The position numbers were made by a program, and so were the translations under genes. The notes under the pieces are model-generated. The model was given only the letters and a program-made list of their open reading frames with translations. It made no database searches and was not told where the DNA came from. A DNA stretch of 6,295 bases from Halanaerobium sp. (lineage in GTDB: Bacteria > Bacillota > Halanaerobiia > Halanaerobiales > Halanaerobiaceae). The stretch is from assembly GCA_003070825.1 (NCBI GenBank), contig QBLP01000149.1, positions 1 to 6,295 on the forward strand. Direction: 5' to 3'. Numbering within the stretch: the first letter of the stretch is position 1; each line of letters starts with the position of its first letter. Shown here one piece after another: positions 1 to 5,303 of the stretch.

Positions 1-28
1 ACTATCAACTTATAGATGGGGGATATTA

Positions 29-808
29 ATGTATACTAAAAATGATTTGATCAAGGACTTTAAAGAAATTGGAATTGATCCGGAAGGTACACTGCTGGTC
101 CATTCTTCAATGAAGTCCGTTGGGGAAGTTGAAGGACGGGCGGATACAGTAATTGATGCCTTTATGGATTATATGAAAGATGGTTTACTAGTTTTTCCAG
201 CTCACAGCTGGAGTGAAGAAAATAATGAGGACAATATTTTTAATCCCAAAACTGAAAAATCCTGTGTGGGTATTTTAACTAATATTTTTAGAAAAAGAGA
301 AGGGGTTTTAAGATCACTGCATCCAACTCATTCTTTAGCAGCTTATGGAAAAGATGCGGAAGAGTTTATCAGTGGGGAAGAAAAAGTGGATACTCCCTGC
401 CCCAGAAATGGCTGTTATGGCAAGCTCTATGATAGAAATGCACAGATCTTATTTTTAGGCTGCACTTTAAAAAGCAATACTTTTATTCATGGAGTTGAAG
501 AGTGGAATCAGATTCCCAATCGGCTTGGTGAAAAACCTGTTGAATATAAAATAATTACTGGGGACAAAATAATCAAGGCACCAGTTCATCCCCATCAGGC
601 ACCGGTAAAAGATGTCTCAAAAAATTATGATAAACTGAGAGAACCATTACTTGAAAAAAATATCTGCCGCACCGGAAAAATCGGAGATGCAGAATCATAT
701 CTCTGTCAGGCAAAGGAAATGGCAGATTTAACTTCCACCTTTCTTCAAAAAAATCAGGACCTTTTTCTTGAGGACCAGCCGGTTCCTGAGCAATGGTATA
801 AAGACTAA
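29..808 (+). CDS. AAC(3)-family N-acetyltransferase (aminoglycoside 3-N-acetyltransferase-like)
   Basis: A 259-aa cytosolic protein of the Antibiotic_NAT (AAC(3)/YokD) family, which uses acetyl-CoA to acetylate an amine, classically the 3-amino group of 2-deoxystreptamine aminoglycosides. Seen in the sequence: the N-terminal block LLVHSSMKSVG (residues 22-32), LLVFPAHSW (53-61), HPTHSLAAYG (98-107), CYGKLYDRNAQILFLG (129-144) and TFIHGVEE (151-158), all in family order and at the usual full length of about 260-280 aa. His98, His101 and His154 are the likely active-site region histidines. The start is supported by a G-rich Shine-Dalgarno (GGGGGA, 18-22 region) a few bases upstream. Base composition matches the neighbours, so there is no sign of recent transfer. 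Many chromosomal members of this family have no proven resistance role, so the substrate is unknown. Only 28 bases precede the gene, so its promoter is outside the window or not visible. Family assignment is strong; drug specificity is not claimed. Confidence 0.9.
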   Translation: MYTKNDLIKDFKEIGIDPEGTLLVHSSMKSVGEVEGRADTVIDAFMDYMKDGLLVFPAHSWSEENNEDNIFNPKTEKSCVGILTNIFRKREGVLRSLHPTHSLAAYGKDAEEFISGEEKVDTPCPRNGCYGKLYDRNAQILFLGCTLKSNTFIHGVEEWNQIPNRLGEKPVEYKIITGDKIIKAPVHPHQAPVKDVSKNYDKLREPLLEKNICRTGKIGDAESYLCQAKEMADLTSTFLQKNQDLFLEDQPVPEQWYKD

Positions 809-843
809 AGAAATTAAAGCTATTATCAATTAATTATAACCAT

Positions 844-849
844 GAGGTG
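844..849 (+). promoter_or_regulatory. Shine-Dalgarno that decides a TTG start for the glycosylase
   Basis: GAGGTG lies 7 bases before an in-frame TTG at 857. The in-frame ATG at 842 overlaps this motif and has only AT-rich sequence before it. Starting at TTG gives an N-terminus (M-RLKQEFY) that resembles other MPG-family glycosylases, which start just before the basic residue/E-F-F/Y segment. TTG-857 is therefore the preferred start. Confidence 0.75.
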
Positions 850-856
850 TGGTAAT

Positions 857-1351
857 TTGCGCTTAAAACAGGAGTTTTATCATAAAGATGCAGTTCAGGC
901 TGCCAAAGATCTCTTAGGAAAAATTATAGTTAGAAAATATGATGGAAAAACAATCAAAGTTAAAATTGTAGACACTGAAGCATATTGTGGTGCTGAAGAT
1001 AAAGCCTCTCATGCTCACAATAACAAAAAGACAAAACGCACAGCTCCCATGTTTAAAGTGGGCGGACATGCCTATATTTATTTAATCTACGGCATGTATT
1101 ACTGTTTAAATGTTGTAACAGCAGCAGAAAATAACCCACATGCAGTTTTAATTAGAGGAGTTGAGCCCCTGGAGGGACTCAATTATATCCAGGAAAATCG
1201 TCAGATTAAAAGCAGCAAAATCGAAGATTTGACAAATGGGCCGGGAAAATTATCTCAGGCTTTAAAAATAGACAAAAGTCTTGACGGCTGTAATTTAGTA
1301 GAAAATAGCTCTCTTTATATAATAGATGGTGGGACTGCTGCTGGAGATTGA
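857..1351 (+). CDS. 3-methyladenine DNA glycosylase (MPG/AAG family), C-terminally shortened
   Basis: Base-excision repair enzyme that removes alkylated purines such as 3-methyladenine from DNA. From the TTG start it has 164 residues. Visible family motifs: AKDLLGK (16-22), VDTEAYCGAEDKASHA (38-53), the YLIYGMYYCLNVV segment (75-87), AVLIRG (96-101) and NGPGKL (127-132). Glu41, Tyr43, His52, Asn85 and Arg100 correspond to human AAG Glu125, Tyr127, His136, Asn169 and Arg182, so the catalytic and base-flipping residues are present. Oddity: bacterial members usually run to about 190-200 aa and end with a conserved RIGI...WRF-type segment. Here the protein stops right after IIDGGTAAGD, and no RIGI-like sequence appears in the other two forward frames nearby. 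The next ORF starts 26 bases before this stop. Either a deletion has removed the C-terminus or this is a short natural variant; activity is uncertain. An ATG at 842 would add five residues but is less likely (see the Shine-Dalgarno entry). Confidence 0.85.
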   Translation: MRLKQEFYHKDAVQAAKDLLGKIIVRKYDGKTIKVKIVDTEAYCGAEDKASHAHNNKKTKRTAPMFKVGGHAYIYLIYGMYYCLNVVTAAENNPHAVLIRGVEPLEGLNYIQENRQIKSSKIEDLTNGPGKLSQALKIDKSLDGCNLVENSSLYIIDGGTAAGD

Positions 1352-1700
1352 TAATCAATATGTAGTATATCTACACGATGAAGAAAAAGAAACCACCTGG
1401 ATCAAACTACCGGCTAATTATGTTGCAGAAGATTATATGGTGGATTATCAAGCTGAGGATCAGTGCCCTCTGGGCATTGATGTTCTAATTAAGGAAGATG
1501 GTTATCCAATTGGAGTTATAAAAGGCTGTGATTCGATTCAGCAGGCCAAGGTAGATAATAATTTAGATGGCCACAGATATAAAGGTGAATTAGGAATAAC
1601 CCTCAACAATAAGTACTTTTTAACTTATAAAAAAGAAAATGAGGAATTTAAAGTTGTTAAAACAAATGTTGACTGGGATAGAGGTAAACACACAATTTAA
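1326..1700 (+). CDS. Hypothetical protein, 124 aa, overlapping the glycosylase end
   Basis: I do not recognise this family. The protein is soluble-looking and acidic, with no signal peptide or membrane segment. The N-terminal half (LLLEIDNQYVVYLHDEEKETTWIKLP, about 4-29) looks like beta strands of a small barrel-type domain. The rest is polar, and its C-terminus (about 85-124) is Lys/Asn-rich. The frame is open for 375 bases with codon use like its neighbours, which supports real coding. The start is poorly supported: a stop codon sits immediately upstream (1323-1325), ATG-1326 has no Shine-Dalgarno, and the next in-frame ATG is 1437. Translation could be coupled to the glycosylase because the frames overlap by 26 bases in the +1 register. 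Alternatively, this is a gene whose 5' end was joined to the shortened glycosylase by a deletion. An intrinsic terminator follows about 27 bases after its stop. Confidence 0.55.
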   Translation: MVGLLLEIDNQYVVYLHDEEKETTWIKLPANYVAEDYMVDYQAEDQCPLGIDVLIKEDGYPIGVIKGCDSIQQAKVDNNLDGHRYKGELGITLNNKYFLTYKKENEEFKVVKTNVDWDRGKHTI

Positions 1701-1726
1701 TTAGTAAAATGGCAGAATATAAATTC

Positions 1727-1751
1727 AGGGGCTGTCTAAAACAGCCCTTTT
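1727..1751 (+). terminator. Intrinsic terminator after the acetyltransferase/glycosylase/unknown block
   Basis: A 7-bp perfect stem (GGGCTGT 1729-1735 with ACAGCCC 1741-1747), extendable by a G-U and an A-U pair, closes a 5-base loop (CTAAA) and is followed by TTTT (1748-1751). The stem is short and the T-run modest, so some read-through into csaA is possible. Confidence 0.65.
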
Positions 1752-1771
1752 AAAATGGAGGAACTACACAA

Positions 1772-2101
1772 ATGGCAGATTTTAAAGATTTTTTAAAGTT
1801 AGATATTAGAGTAGGAAAAATTATTAAAGTTGAAAATTTTGCAGAGGCAAATGATCCGGCTTATAAGCTCTGGCTTGATTTTGGAGAAGAAATTGGAGAA
1901 AAGAAATCCAGTGCGCAAGTTACTGATTTATATCAGCCGAAAGATTTAATTGGAAGCCAGGTACTGGCAGTTGTTAATTTTCCACCAAAACAGATTGCCG
2001 ACTTTATGTCTGAAGTTCTGGTTCTAGGTGTTTATGGAGAAGAAGGAGTAGTTTTAATTGAGCCGGAGCAGGAAGTAAAACTGGGCTCGCGTCTGGGTTA
2101 A
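1772..2101 (+). CDS. csaA: CsaA-type tRNA-binding domain protein
   Basis: A 109-aa protein consisting of one EMAP/Trbp111-like OB-fold tRNA-binding domain. CsaA homologues are dimers that bind tRNA and, in Bacillus, have been described as export-related chaperones. Seen in the sequence: FLKLDIRVGKI (about 7-17), the AxxPAYKLWLDFGEEIG region (about 26-42), KSSAQVTDLY (45-54), DLIGSQVLAVVNFPPKQIA (58-76) and SEVLVLG (80-86). These blocks span the whole family and the length is typical for the stand-alone protein, which is distinct from the C-terminal domain of methionyl-tRNA synthetase. A strong GGAGG Shine-Dalgarno (1757-1761) lies 10 bases before the ATG. It sits just after a terminator, so it either has an unrecognised promoter or depends on read-through. 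The downstream esterase follows after 60 bases with no visible terminator, so the two may share a transcript. Confidence 0.92.
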   Translation: MADFKDFLKLDIRVGKIIKVENFAEANDPAYKLWLDFGEEIGEKKSSAQVTDLYQPKDLIGSQVLAVVNFPPKQIADFMSEVLVLGVYGEEGVVLIEPEQEVKLGSRLG

Positions 2102-2161
2102 ATATCCTGCAGTATGTAATCATAATGAATTTTTTTAAAATAAAATAAGGGGCGTGAGAAT

Positions 2162-3013
2162 ATGGTACTCTGGCAGTTAGAAGATTATTTAACTACCTTC
2201 TTCTCAATTATAAAAGCTAAAATAAAAAATTACAAAATTGGCGACAACTTAGATAGGAAAAAAATTAATTATAGTAGTAATGCCAGACAATATCTGTTGT
2301 GGTATAATTCTCAGTCAAAAATTAGTCGCAATAATATTGTTTTCTTCATTCATGGAGGAGGCTGGAATAAAGGAAATCCCGAATTTTTTAAGTTTGTGGC
2401 TGATTACTTTACTAAACTTGGCTTTATCACAGTTATACCGGCTTATAGGCTGACTGATGAACATCAATTTCCCAGTCAGGCAATTGATGTTTTTAAAGCT
2501 CTAAAAAAGACTTTAGAAATTATAGAAGCATCAGCAGTTAAAAAAAATATGATAGTAGCTGGTCAGTCAGCGGGTGCACATCTGGGTGCTCTACTGCTTT
2601 TAAATCAGAAGCTGCAGGAAAAGTTTGAGATTGATGAAAATATTTTCAATGGATTTTTATCAATCAGCGGCCCCCTTGATCTTTCCCGTCCCTGTCGAAC
2701 TATCAGGGCTGAAAAATATTTATATGATTTTGTTCCCACTCCTCAAAAAAGAAAAAAAGCTAATCCATCTAACTATATAAAATCTGAATTCAAAACTCCT
2801 ATTTTTTGTCTGCATGGGGCAAAAGATCCTCTGGTCCCTAAAGAACATTCTATAGAATTTATAAAGGAAATCAAATCAAAAACAGAGGCAGAAACAAAAT
2901 TAAAAATATGTAAAAATAAGCATCATTCTGATCTGACAGATTTGTTTTTTGAAAAAGGACCAGCAAATTCGGCTGTAAAAGAATGGATGCTAAAAGTAGA
3001 TGCTTTAAATTAA
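2162..3013 (+). CDS. Alpha/beta-hydrolase fold esterase/lipase (HSL/BD-FAE-like)
   Basis: A 283-aa serine hydrolase, probably a cytosolic carboxylesterase. Seen in the sequence: the oxyanion-hole motif HGGGW (64-68), the segment VIPAYRLTDEHQFPSQAIDV (91-110) typical of hormone-sensitive-lipase-like members, the nucleophile elbow GQSAG with Ser136, the acid motif HGAKDPLVP with Asp222, and a His pair (254/255) late in the chain. The full catalytic triad is thus present. There is no cleavable signal peptide: residues 10-20 are mildly hydrophobic but are followed by a Lys-rich stretch. An AAGGGG Shine-Dalgarno (2147-2152) supports ATG-2162. The HGGxW plus GxSAGAHL pattern is shared by small-molecule esterases and by kynurenine formamidase-like enzymes. 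The adjacent trpB makes the latter tempting, but trpB has its own promoter and the motif is too general to assign a substrate. Confidence 0.87.
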   Translation: MVLWQLEDYLTTFFSIIKAKIKNYKIGDNLDRKKINYSSNARQYLLWYNSQSKISRNNIVFFIHGGGWNKGNPEFFKFVADYFTKLGFITVIPAYRLTDEHQFPSQAIDVFKALKKTLEIIEASAVKKNMIVAGQSAGAHLGALLLLNQKLQEKFEIDENIFNGFLSISGPLDLSRPCRTIRAEKYLYDFVPTPQKRKKANPSNYIKSEFKTPIFCLHGAKDPLVPKEHSIEFIKEIKSKTEAETKLKICKNKHHSDLTDLFFEKGPANSAVKEWMLKVDALN

Positions 3014-3037
3014 TTAAGATATGGAACTCATCATAAG

Positions 3038-3051
3038 TTGACAGAAGTCAA
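3038..3051. repeat. Small inverted repeat over the -35 box (possible operator)
   Basis: TTGAC-AGAA-GTCAA is a 5-bp inverted repeat with a 4-base spacer, and its left arm is the -35 box of the trpB promoter. It could be a repressor half-site pair. At this length it could also be chance, since one arm is fixed by the promoter consensus. Confidence 0.3.
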
Positions 3052-3066
3052 TATTTCTGCTAAACT
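3038..3066 (+). promoter_or_regulatory. Sigma-A-type promoter for trpB
   Basis: A perfect -35 box TTGACA (3038-3043) is separated by exactly 17 bases from TAAACT (3061-3066). TG at 3058-3059 forms an extended -10 (TGC-TAAACT). Transcription would begin near 3073, leaving about 33 bases of leader before the trpB ATG at 3106. That is too short for a T-box or TRAP-type attenuator, so control would act at the promoter. Confidence 0.75.
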
Positions 3067-3092
3067 TTTATTAAATTCAAAAAATTTGAGAT

Positions 3093-3097
3093 GGAGG
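3093..3097 (+). promoter_or_regulatory. Shine-Dalgarno that decides the trpB start
   Basis: GGAGG lies 8 bases before ATG-3106. The upstream in-frame ATG-3091 overlaps this motif and is preceded only by AT-rich sequence. ATG-3106, giving M-KKKSREENR, is therefore preferred, and the five residues encoded by 3091-3105 are probably not translated. Confidence 0.8.
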
Positions 3098-3105
3098 ATG
3101 AGAGA

Positions 3106-4326
3106 ATGAAAAAGAAGAGTAGAGAAGAGAATAGAGACGGGTTTTTTGGTGATTTTGGAGGCAGTATTGTTCCCCCAGAATTAGCTGATGTCTTAGAGGA
3201 ATTAAAAGATGCTTTTTATGAAATAAAAGATGATCCAGAATTTAGAGAAGAACTTGCTTATTTATTTAAAGATTATGTAGGTAAACCAAGCCCTTTATAT
3301 CTTGCTAAATCTCTGACTGAAGAAGTTGGAGGCGCAAAGATTTATCTAAAAAGAGAGGATCTAAATCACACTGGTGCTCACAAGATCAATAACTGTATTG
3401 GTCAGGCGCTGCTTGCCCGAAAAATGGGTAAGAAAAGAATTATTGCTGAAACTGGTGCCGGACAGCACGGTGTAGCAACAGCAACCGCCTGTGCCTTATT
3501 TGATATGGACTGCATCATTTATATGGGTGAAGTCGATACCAAACGTCAGGCTCTAAATGTTTTTAGAATGGAACTTTTAGGTGCAGAAGTAAAACCAGTT
3601 ACTGCTGGTGATGGAACCTTAAAAGACGCTGTTGATGAAGCTTTAAAAGACTTTGTCCAGAATGCAGATAATACCTTCTATATGCTTGGTTCTGCAGTAG
3701 GTCCCAATCCTTATCCGACAATGGTTAAAGAATTTCAGTCGATTATTGGTCAGGAAGCCAGAGAACAAATTCTAGAAAAAGAAGGTAAACTTCCTGATTA
3801 TCTCGTAGCCTGTGTTGGTGGTGGCAGTAATGCTATTGGTTTATTTGCTCCTTTTGTAGATGATGAAGATGTAAATATCTTAGGCATTGAACCTGGTGGT
3901 AAGGGAGATAAACCAGGAGAAAACGCTGCTCCTTTAACTTATGGTAAACCTGGTGAGCTGCACGGTTTCAAAAGTTATGTGCTCTATGATGATCAGGATG
4001 AAAAAGTTATCTCACATACTCATTCAATTGCAGCTGGCTTAGATTATCCGGGAGTTGGTCCAGAACACAGTTTCCTCAAGGACTCCGGTCGAGCTAAATA
4101 TACAACCGCTTCTGACCAGGAAGCTTTAGATGCCTTCCACTTATTATCTGAAAAAGAAGGTATTATCCCTGCTCTTGAGAGTGCTCATGCTGTAGCTGGT
4201 GGAATGAAGATAGCTGCTGAGCTGGATAAAGATCAAATTGTAATTGTTAACCTTTCTGGACGCGGAGATAAAGATGTAGCCCAAATTAAAGAATTACACG
4301 AAAATGGAAAATTAAACTATTTATAA
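3106..4326 (+). CDS. trpB: Tryptophan synthase beta chain (TrpB), solitary
   Basis: PLP-dependent enzyme that condenses indole with L-serine to give L-tryptophan, normally in an alpha2beta2 complex with TrpA. It has 406 aa from ATG-3106, the usual TrpB length. Seen in the sequence: KREDLNHTGAHKINN with PLP lysine K93, AETGAGQHGVATAT with catalytic Glu115, KRQALNVFRMELLGAEV (146-162), the phosphate loop GGGSNA (238-243), GLDYPGVGPEH with Asp313 (Salmonella Asp305), PALESAHA with Glu358, and SGRGDKD (384-390) with PLP-ring Ser384. The catalytic set is complete. Differences from the commonest TrpB1 sequences: the N-terminal FGGRYVPE-type motif is FGGSIVPPE (17-25), GPHPYP is GPNPYP (199-204), and the LLQD-type segment is VLYDDQDE (292-299). 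No trpA or other trp gene lies in the window, and the gene has its own promoter and terminator, so it is transcribed alone. It may salvage indole or pair with a distant TrpA. The sequence alone does not settle this. Confidence 0.95.
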   Translation: MKKKSREENRDGFFGDFGGSIVPPELADVLEELKDAFYEIKDDPEFREELAYLFKDYVGKPSPLYLAKSLTEEVGGAKIYLKREDLNHTGAHKINNCIGQALLARKMGKKRIIAETGAGQHGVATATACALFDMDCIIYMGEVDTKRQALNVFRMELLGAEVKPVTAGDGTLKDAVDEALKDFVQNADNTFYMLGSAVGPNPYPTMVKEFQSIIGQEAREQILEKEGKLPDYLVACVGGGSNAIGLFAPFVDDEDVNILGIEPGGKGDKPGENAAPLTYGKPGELHGFKSYVLYDDQDEKVISHTHSIAAGLDYPGVGPEHSFLKDSGRAKYTTASDQEALDAFHLLSEKEGIIPALESAHAVAGGMKIAAELDKDQIVIVNLSGRGDKDVAQIKELHENGKLNYL

Positions 4327-4350
4327 GATGAATAATTAAATTAATAAATT

Positions 4351-4389
4351 AAGGCTGAATATTTCTGAAAAGTTATATTCAGCTTTTTT
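4351..4389 (+). terminator. Intrinsic terminator of trpB
   Basis: A 9-bp perfect stem (GCTGAATAT 4354-4362 with ATATTCAGC 4375-4383) is extended to 12 pairs by G-U and two A-U pairs. It has a 12-base loop and is followed by six T (4384-4389). It lies 24 bases after the trpB stop and isolates trpB from the flavin reductase gene. Confidence 0.85.
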
Positions 4390-4391
4390 AC

Positions 4392-4397
4392 TATAAT
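4392..4397 (+). promoter_or_regulatory. Possible -10 element for the flavin reductase gene
   Basis: A perfect TATAAT sits two bases after the T-run of the trpB terminator and 22 bases before the ATG. No good -35 is found 16-18 bases upstream (AAAGTT at 4369-4374), and that position falls inside the terminator. If used, transcription would start near 4404, right at the Shine-Dalgarno (AGAGG, 4406-4410), giving a leader of only about 16 bases. Confidence 0.3.
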
Positions 4398-4419
4398 ATT
4401 TAAGCAGAGGTGAATAAAA

Positions 4420-4923
4420 ATGAAAAAAGTAGATTTTAATCAGGTATTAAATGATTATAATGAGATTCTGCCCCAAGGAGTATTTTTAACAACTAAAAAT
4501 GACGGTGAAGTAAACACAATGACAATGGGCTGGGGAACTGCAGGTTTTATTTGGAATCAAAATATTTTAATGGCTCCAGTCAGAAAATCACGCCACACAC
4601 ATCAGCTTATAGAAGATAGCGATTATTTTACAGTCAGTGTACCATTAAATGGCCAGTTAAAAAAAGAGCTGCAGTTTTGTGGAACTAAGTCAGGCAGAGA
4701 TTATGATAAAATTGAAGAATTAAATTTAGAGCTGGCAGAGGTCGAAGAATCTGAAGTTCCGATTATCAAGGGAAATGATCTTCATTTTATCTGTAAGATT
4801 AAATATCAGCAGGATATGCTGAAAGAAAATTTGGATCAGAATATATTAGAAAAAAACTATCCAGATAAAGATATGCACACATTTTATTATGGAGAAGTTG
4901 TCTCAGTTTATAAAGAAGAATAA
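4420..4923 (+). CDS. Flavin reductase family protein (FMN-binding split-barrel)
   Basis: A 167-aa protein of the flavin reductase-like (DIM6/NTAB) FMN-binding split-barrel family. Members bind FMN and either reduce free flavin with NAD(P)H or act as small flavoproteins; the partner here is unknown. Seen in the sequence: PQGVFLTTKNDGEVNTMTMGWGT (18-40), which is the typical first strands plus the N-x-M-T-M/x-GW motif, then MAPVRKSRHTHQLI (51-64), where the R-x-S-R-x-T pattern contacts the FMN phosphate in relatives, YFTVSVP (69-75), FCGTKSGRDYDK (86-97) and a final strand FYYGEVVSVY (155-164). The length is typical and the protein is cytosolic, with no signal peptide. An AGAGG Shine-Dalgarno lies 9 bases before the ATG. 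It follows the trpB terminator, so it is probably a separate unit. Downstream is the convergent region shared with ldh. Confidence 0.88.
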   Translation: MKKVDFNQVLNDYNEILPQGVFLTTKNDGEVNTMTMGWGTAGFIWNQNILMAPVRKSRHTHQLIEDSDYFTVSVPLNGQLKKELQFCGTKSGRDYDKIEELNLELAEVEESEVPIIKGNDLHFICKIKYQQDMLKENLDQNILEKNYPDKDMHTFYYGEVVSVYKEE

Positions 4924-4955
4924 TAGAATAAATAAAACATATATTTTAAATTAAG

Positions 4956-4982
4956 TAGAGTCTCCAAAAAGCAGAGGCTCTA
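4956..4982. repeat. Hairpin without a T-run
   Basis: Arms TAGAGTCTC (4956-4964) and GAGGCTCTA (4974-4982) form a 9-bp stem with one G-U pair and a 9-base loop. Neither strand has a T-run straight after it, so it is not a classic terminator. It lies 33 bases after the flavin reductase stop and could stabilise the 3' end of that mRNA. Confidence 0.45.
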
Positions 4983-5070
4983 GAAGCAAAAAGTTTTCGC
5001 TGGAATGGGGATTTGATCAGCTTTTTAATTTATGAGGCTTTAGGAAAAGTGCTCATTATAGATAAAAATT

Positions 5071-5090
5071 GCTGATTTTAGCTCATTTTA
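5071..5090. repeat. Two tandem 10-base units
   Basis: GCTGATTTTA (5071-5080) is followed directly by GCTCATTTTA (5081-5090), nine of ten bases identical. A third, weaker copy (GCTCATTATA) lies at 5051-5060, in the same 10-base phase. The units are short and of unknown meaning. Confidence 0.4.
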
Positions 5091-5108
5091 GCGGAAATCT
5101 CTTTTTTT
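5074..5108 (+). terminator. Candidate terminator of the flavin reductase transcript
   Basis: GATTT (5074-5078) pairs with AAATC (5095-5099), followed inward by a G-U pair, one mismatch and GCT/AGC (5081-5083 with 5090-5092). Seven T (5102-5108) follow. The stem is imperfect and AT-rich, so it is weaker than the next hairpin downstream. Confidence 0.4.
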
Positions 5109-5113
5109 AAGTA

Positions 5114-5147
5114 AAAACTTCGTAAAATTATTATTTTACGAAGTTTT
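5114..5147. terminator. Bidirectional intrinsic terminator between convergent genes
   Basis: A perfect 15-bp stem (AAAACTTCGTAAAAT 5114-5128 with its reverse complement 5133-5147) closes a 4-base loop (TATT). The outer arms supply a T-run on each strand: TTTT at 5144-5147 on the + strand and TTTTT from 5117 to 5113 on the - strand. It can serve both the flavin reductase gene and ldh read-through. Confidence 0.8.
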
Positions 5148-5211
5148 ATTATCAGAGTAAATTATTCTATTAAATATTGGCTGAAATCAATTATCATAAA
5201 TTCTTTCTTTT

Positions 5212-5250
5212 ATATCTCATATCTTAAGTTTACTTAAGATATTGGGATAT
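5212..5250. repeat. Imperfect palindrome of about 16 bp
   Basis: ATATCTTAAGT (5219-5229) and ACTTAAGATAT (5232-5242) are exact reverse complements two bases apart. Outer ATATC/GATAT arms (5212-5216 and 5246-5250) extend it across a small internal loop. There is no T-run on either side, so it is not an obvious terminator. It could be a protein-binding site or an RNA hairpin in the ldh 3' region. Confidence 0.5.
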
Positions 5251-5251
5251 C

Positions 5252-5303
5252 AAAAAATTAAAAGTACCGGGTACCTGAGAAAATTTTTCCAGGTACCCGG
5301 TAC
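5252..5303 (-). terminator. Intrinsic terminator of ldh, built from GGTACC-type repeats
   Basis: Arms 5264-5277 (GTACCGGGTACCTG) and 5290-5303 are perfect 14-bp reverse complements with a 12-base loop. On the - strand the stem is followed by TTTT-AA-TTTTTT (5263 down to 5252). It begins 5 bases after the ldh stop codon. Each arm is itself almost a palindrome (GTACC-G-GGTAC), so the element contains four GTACC/GGTAC-type units, which is unusual for a plain terminator. Confidence 0.85.

Noticed and set aside
812..840. Promoter before the glycosylase (TATAAC at 835-840)
   Set aside because: The -35 position is AATTAA. In this AT-rich gap such a match is expected by chance.
842..856. ATG-842 as glycosylase start
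   Set aside because: It overlaps the only Shine-Dalgarno, has no ribosome site of its own, and adds residues not typical of the family.
1324..1362. Missing glycosylase C-terminus in another frame
   Set aside because: Translations of the other two forward frames here show no RIGI or WRF-like residues, so a simple frameshift does not restore the family end.
1695..1723. Promoter for csaA (TATAAA at 1718-1723)
   Set aside because: No acceptable -35 at 1695-1700, and the transcript would run straight into the terminator at 1727-1751.
2130..2140. Terminator between csaA and the esterase (T-run near 2130-2137)
   Set aside because: There is a run of T but no GC-containing stem before it.
3091..3105. 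ATG-3091 as trpB start
   Set aside because: The GGAGG motif that serves ATG-3106 lies within and just after this codon, and no motif precedes it.
2162..4326. A tryptophan or kynurenine operon formed by the esterase and trpB
   Set aside because: trpB has its own strong promoter in the gap, no other pathway genes are present, and the esterase motifs are general.
5013..5062. Small RNA promoter (TTGATC ... TATAGA)
   Set aside because: The spacing between the two boxes is far too long and no other pairing at 16-18 bases was found.
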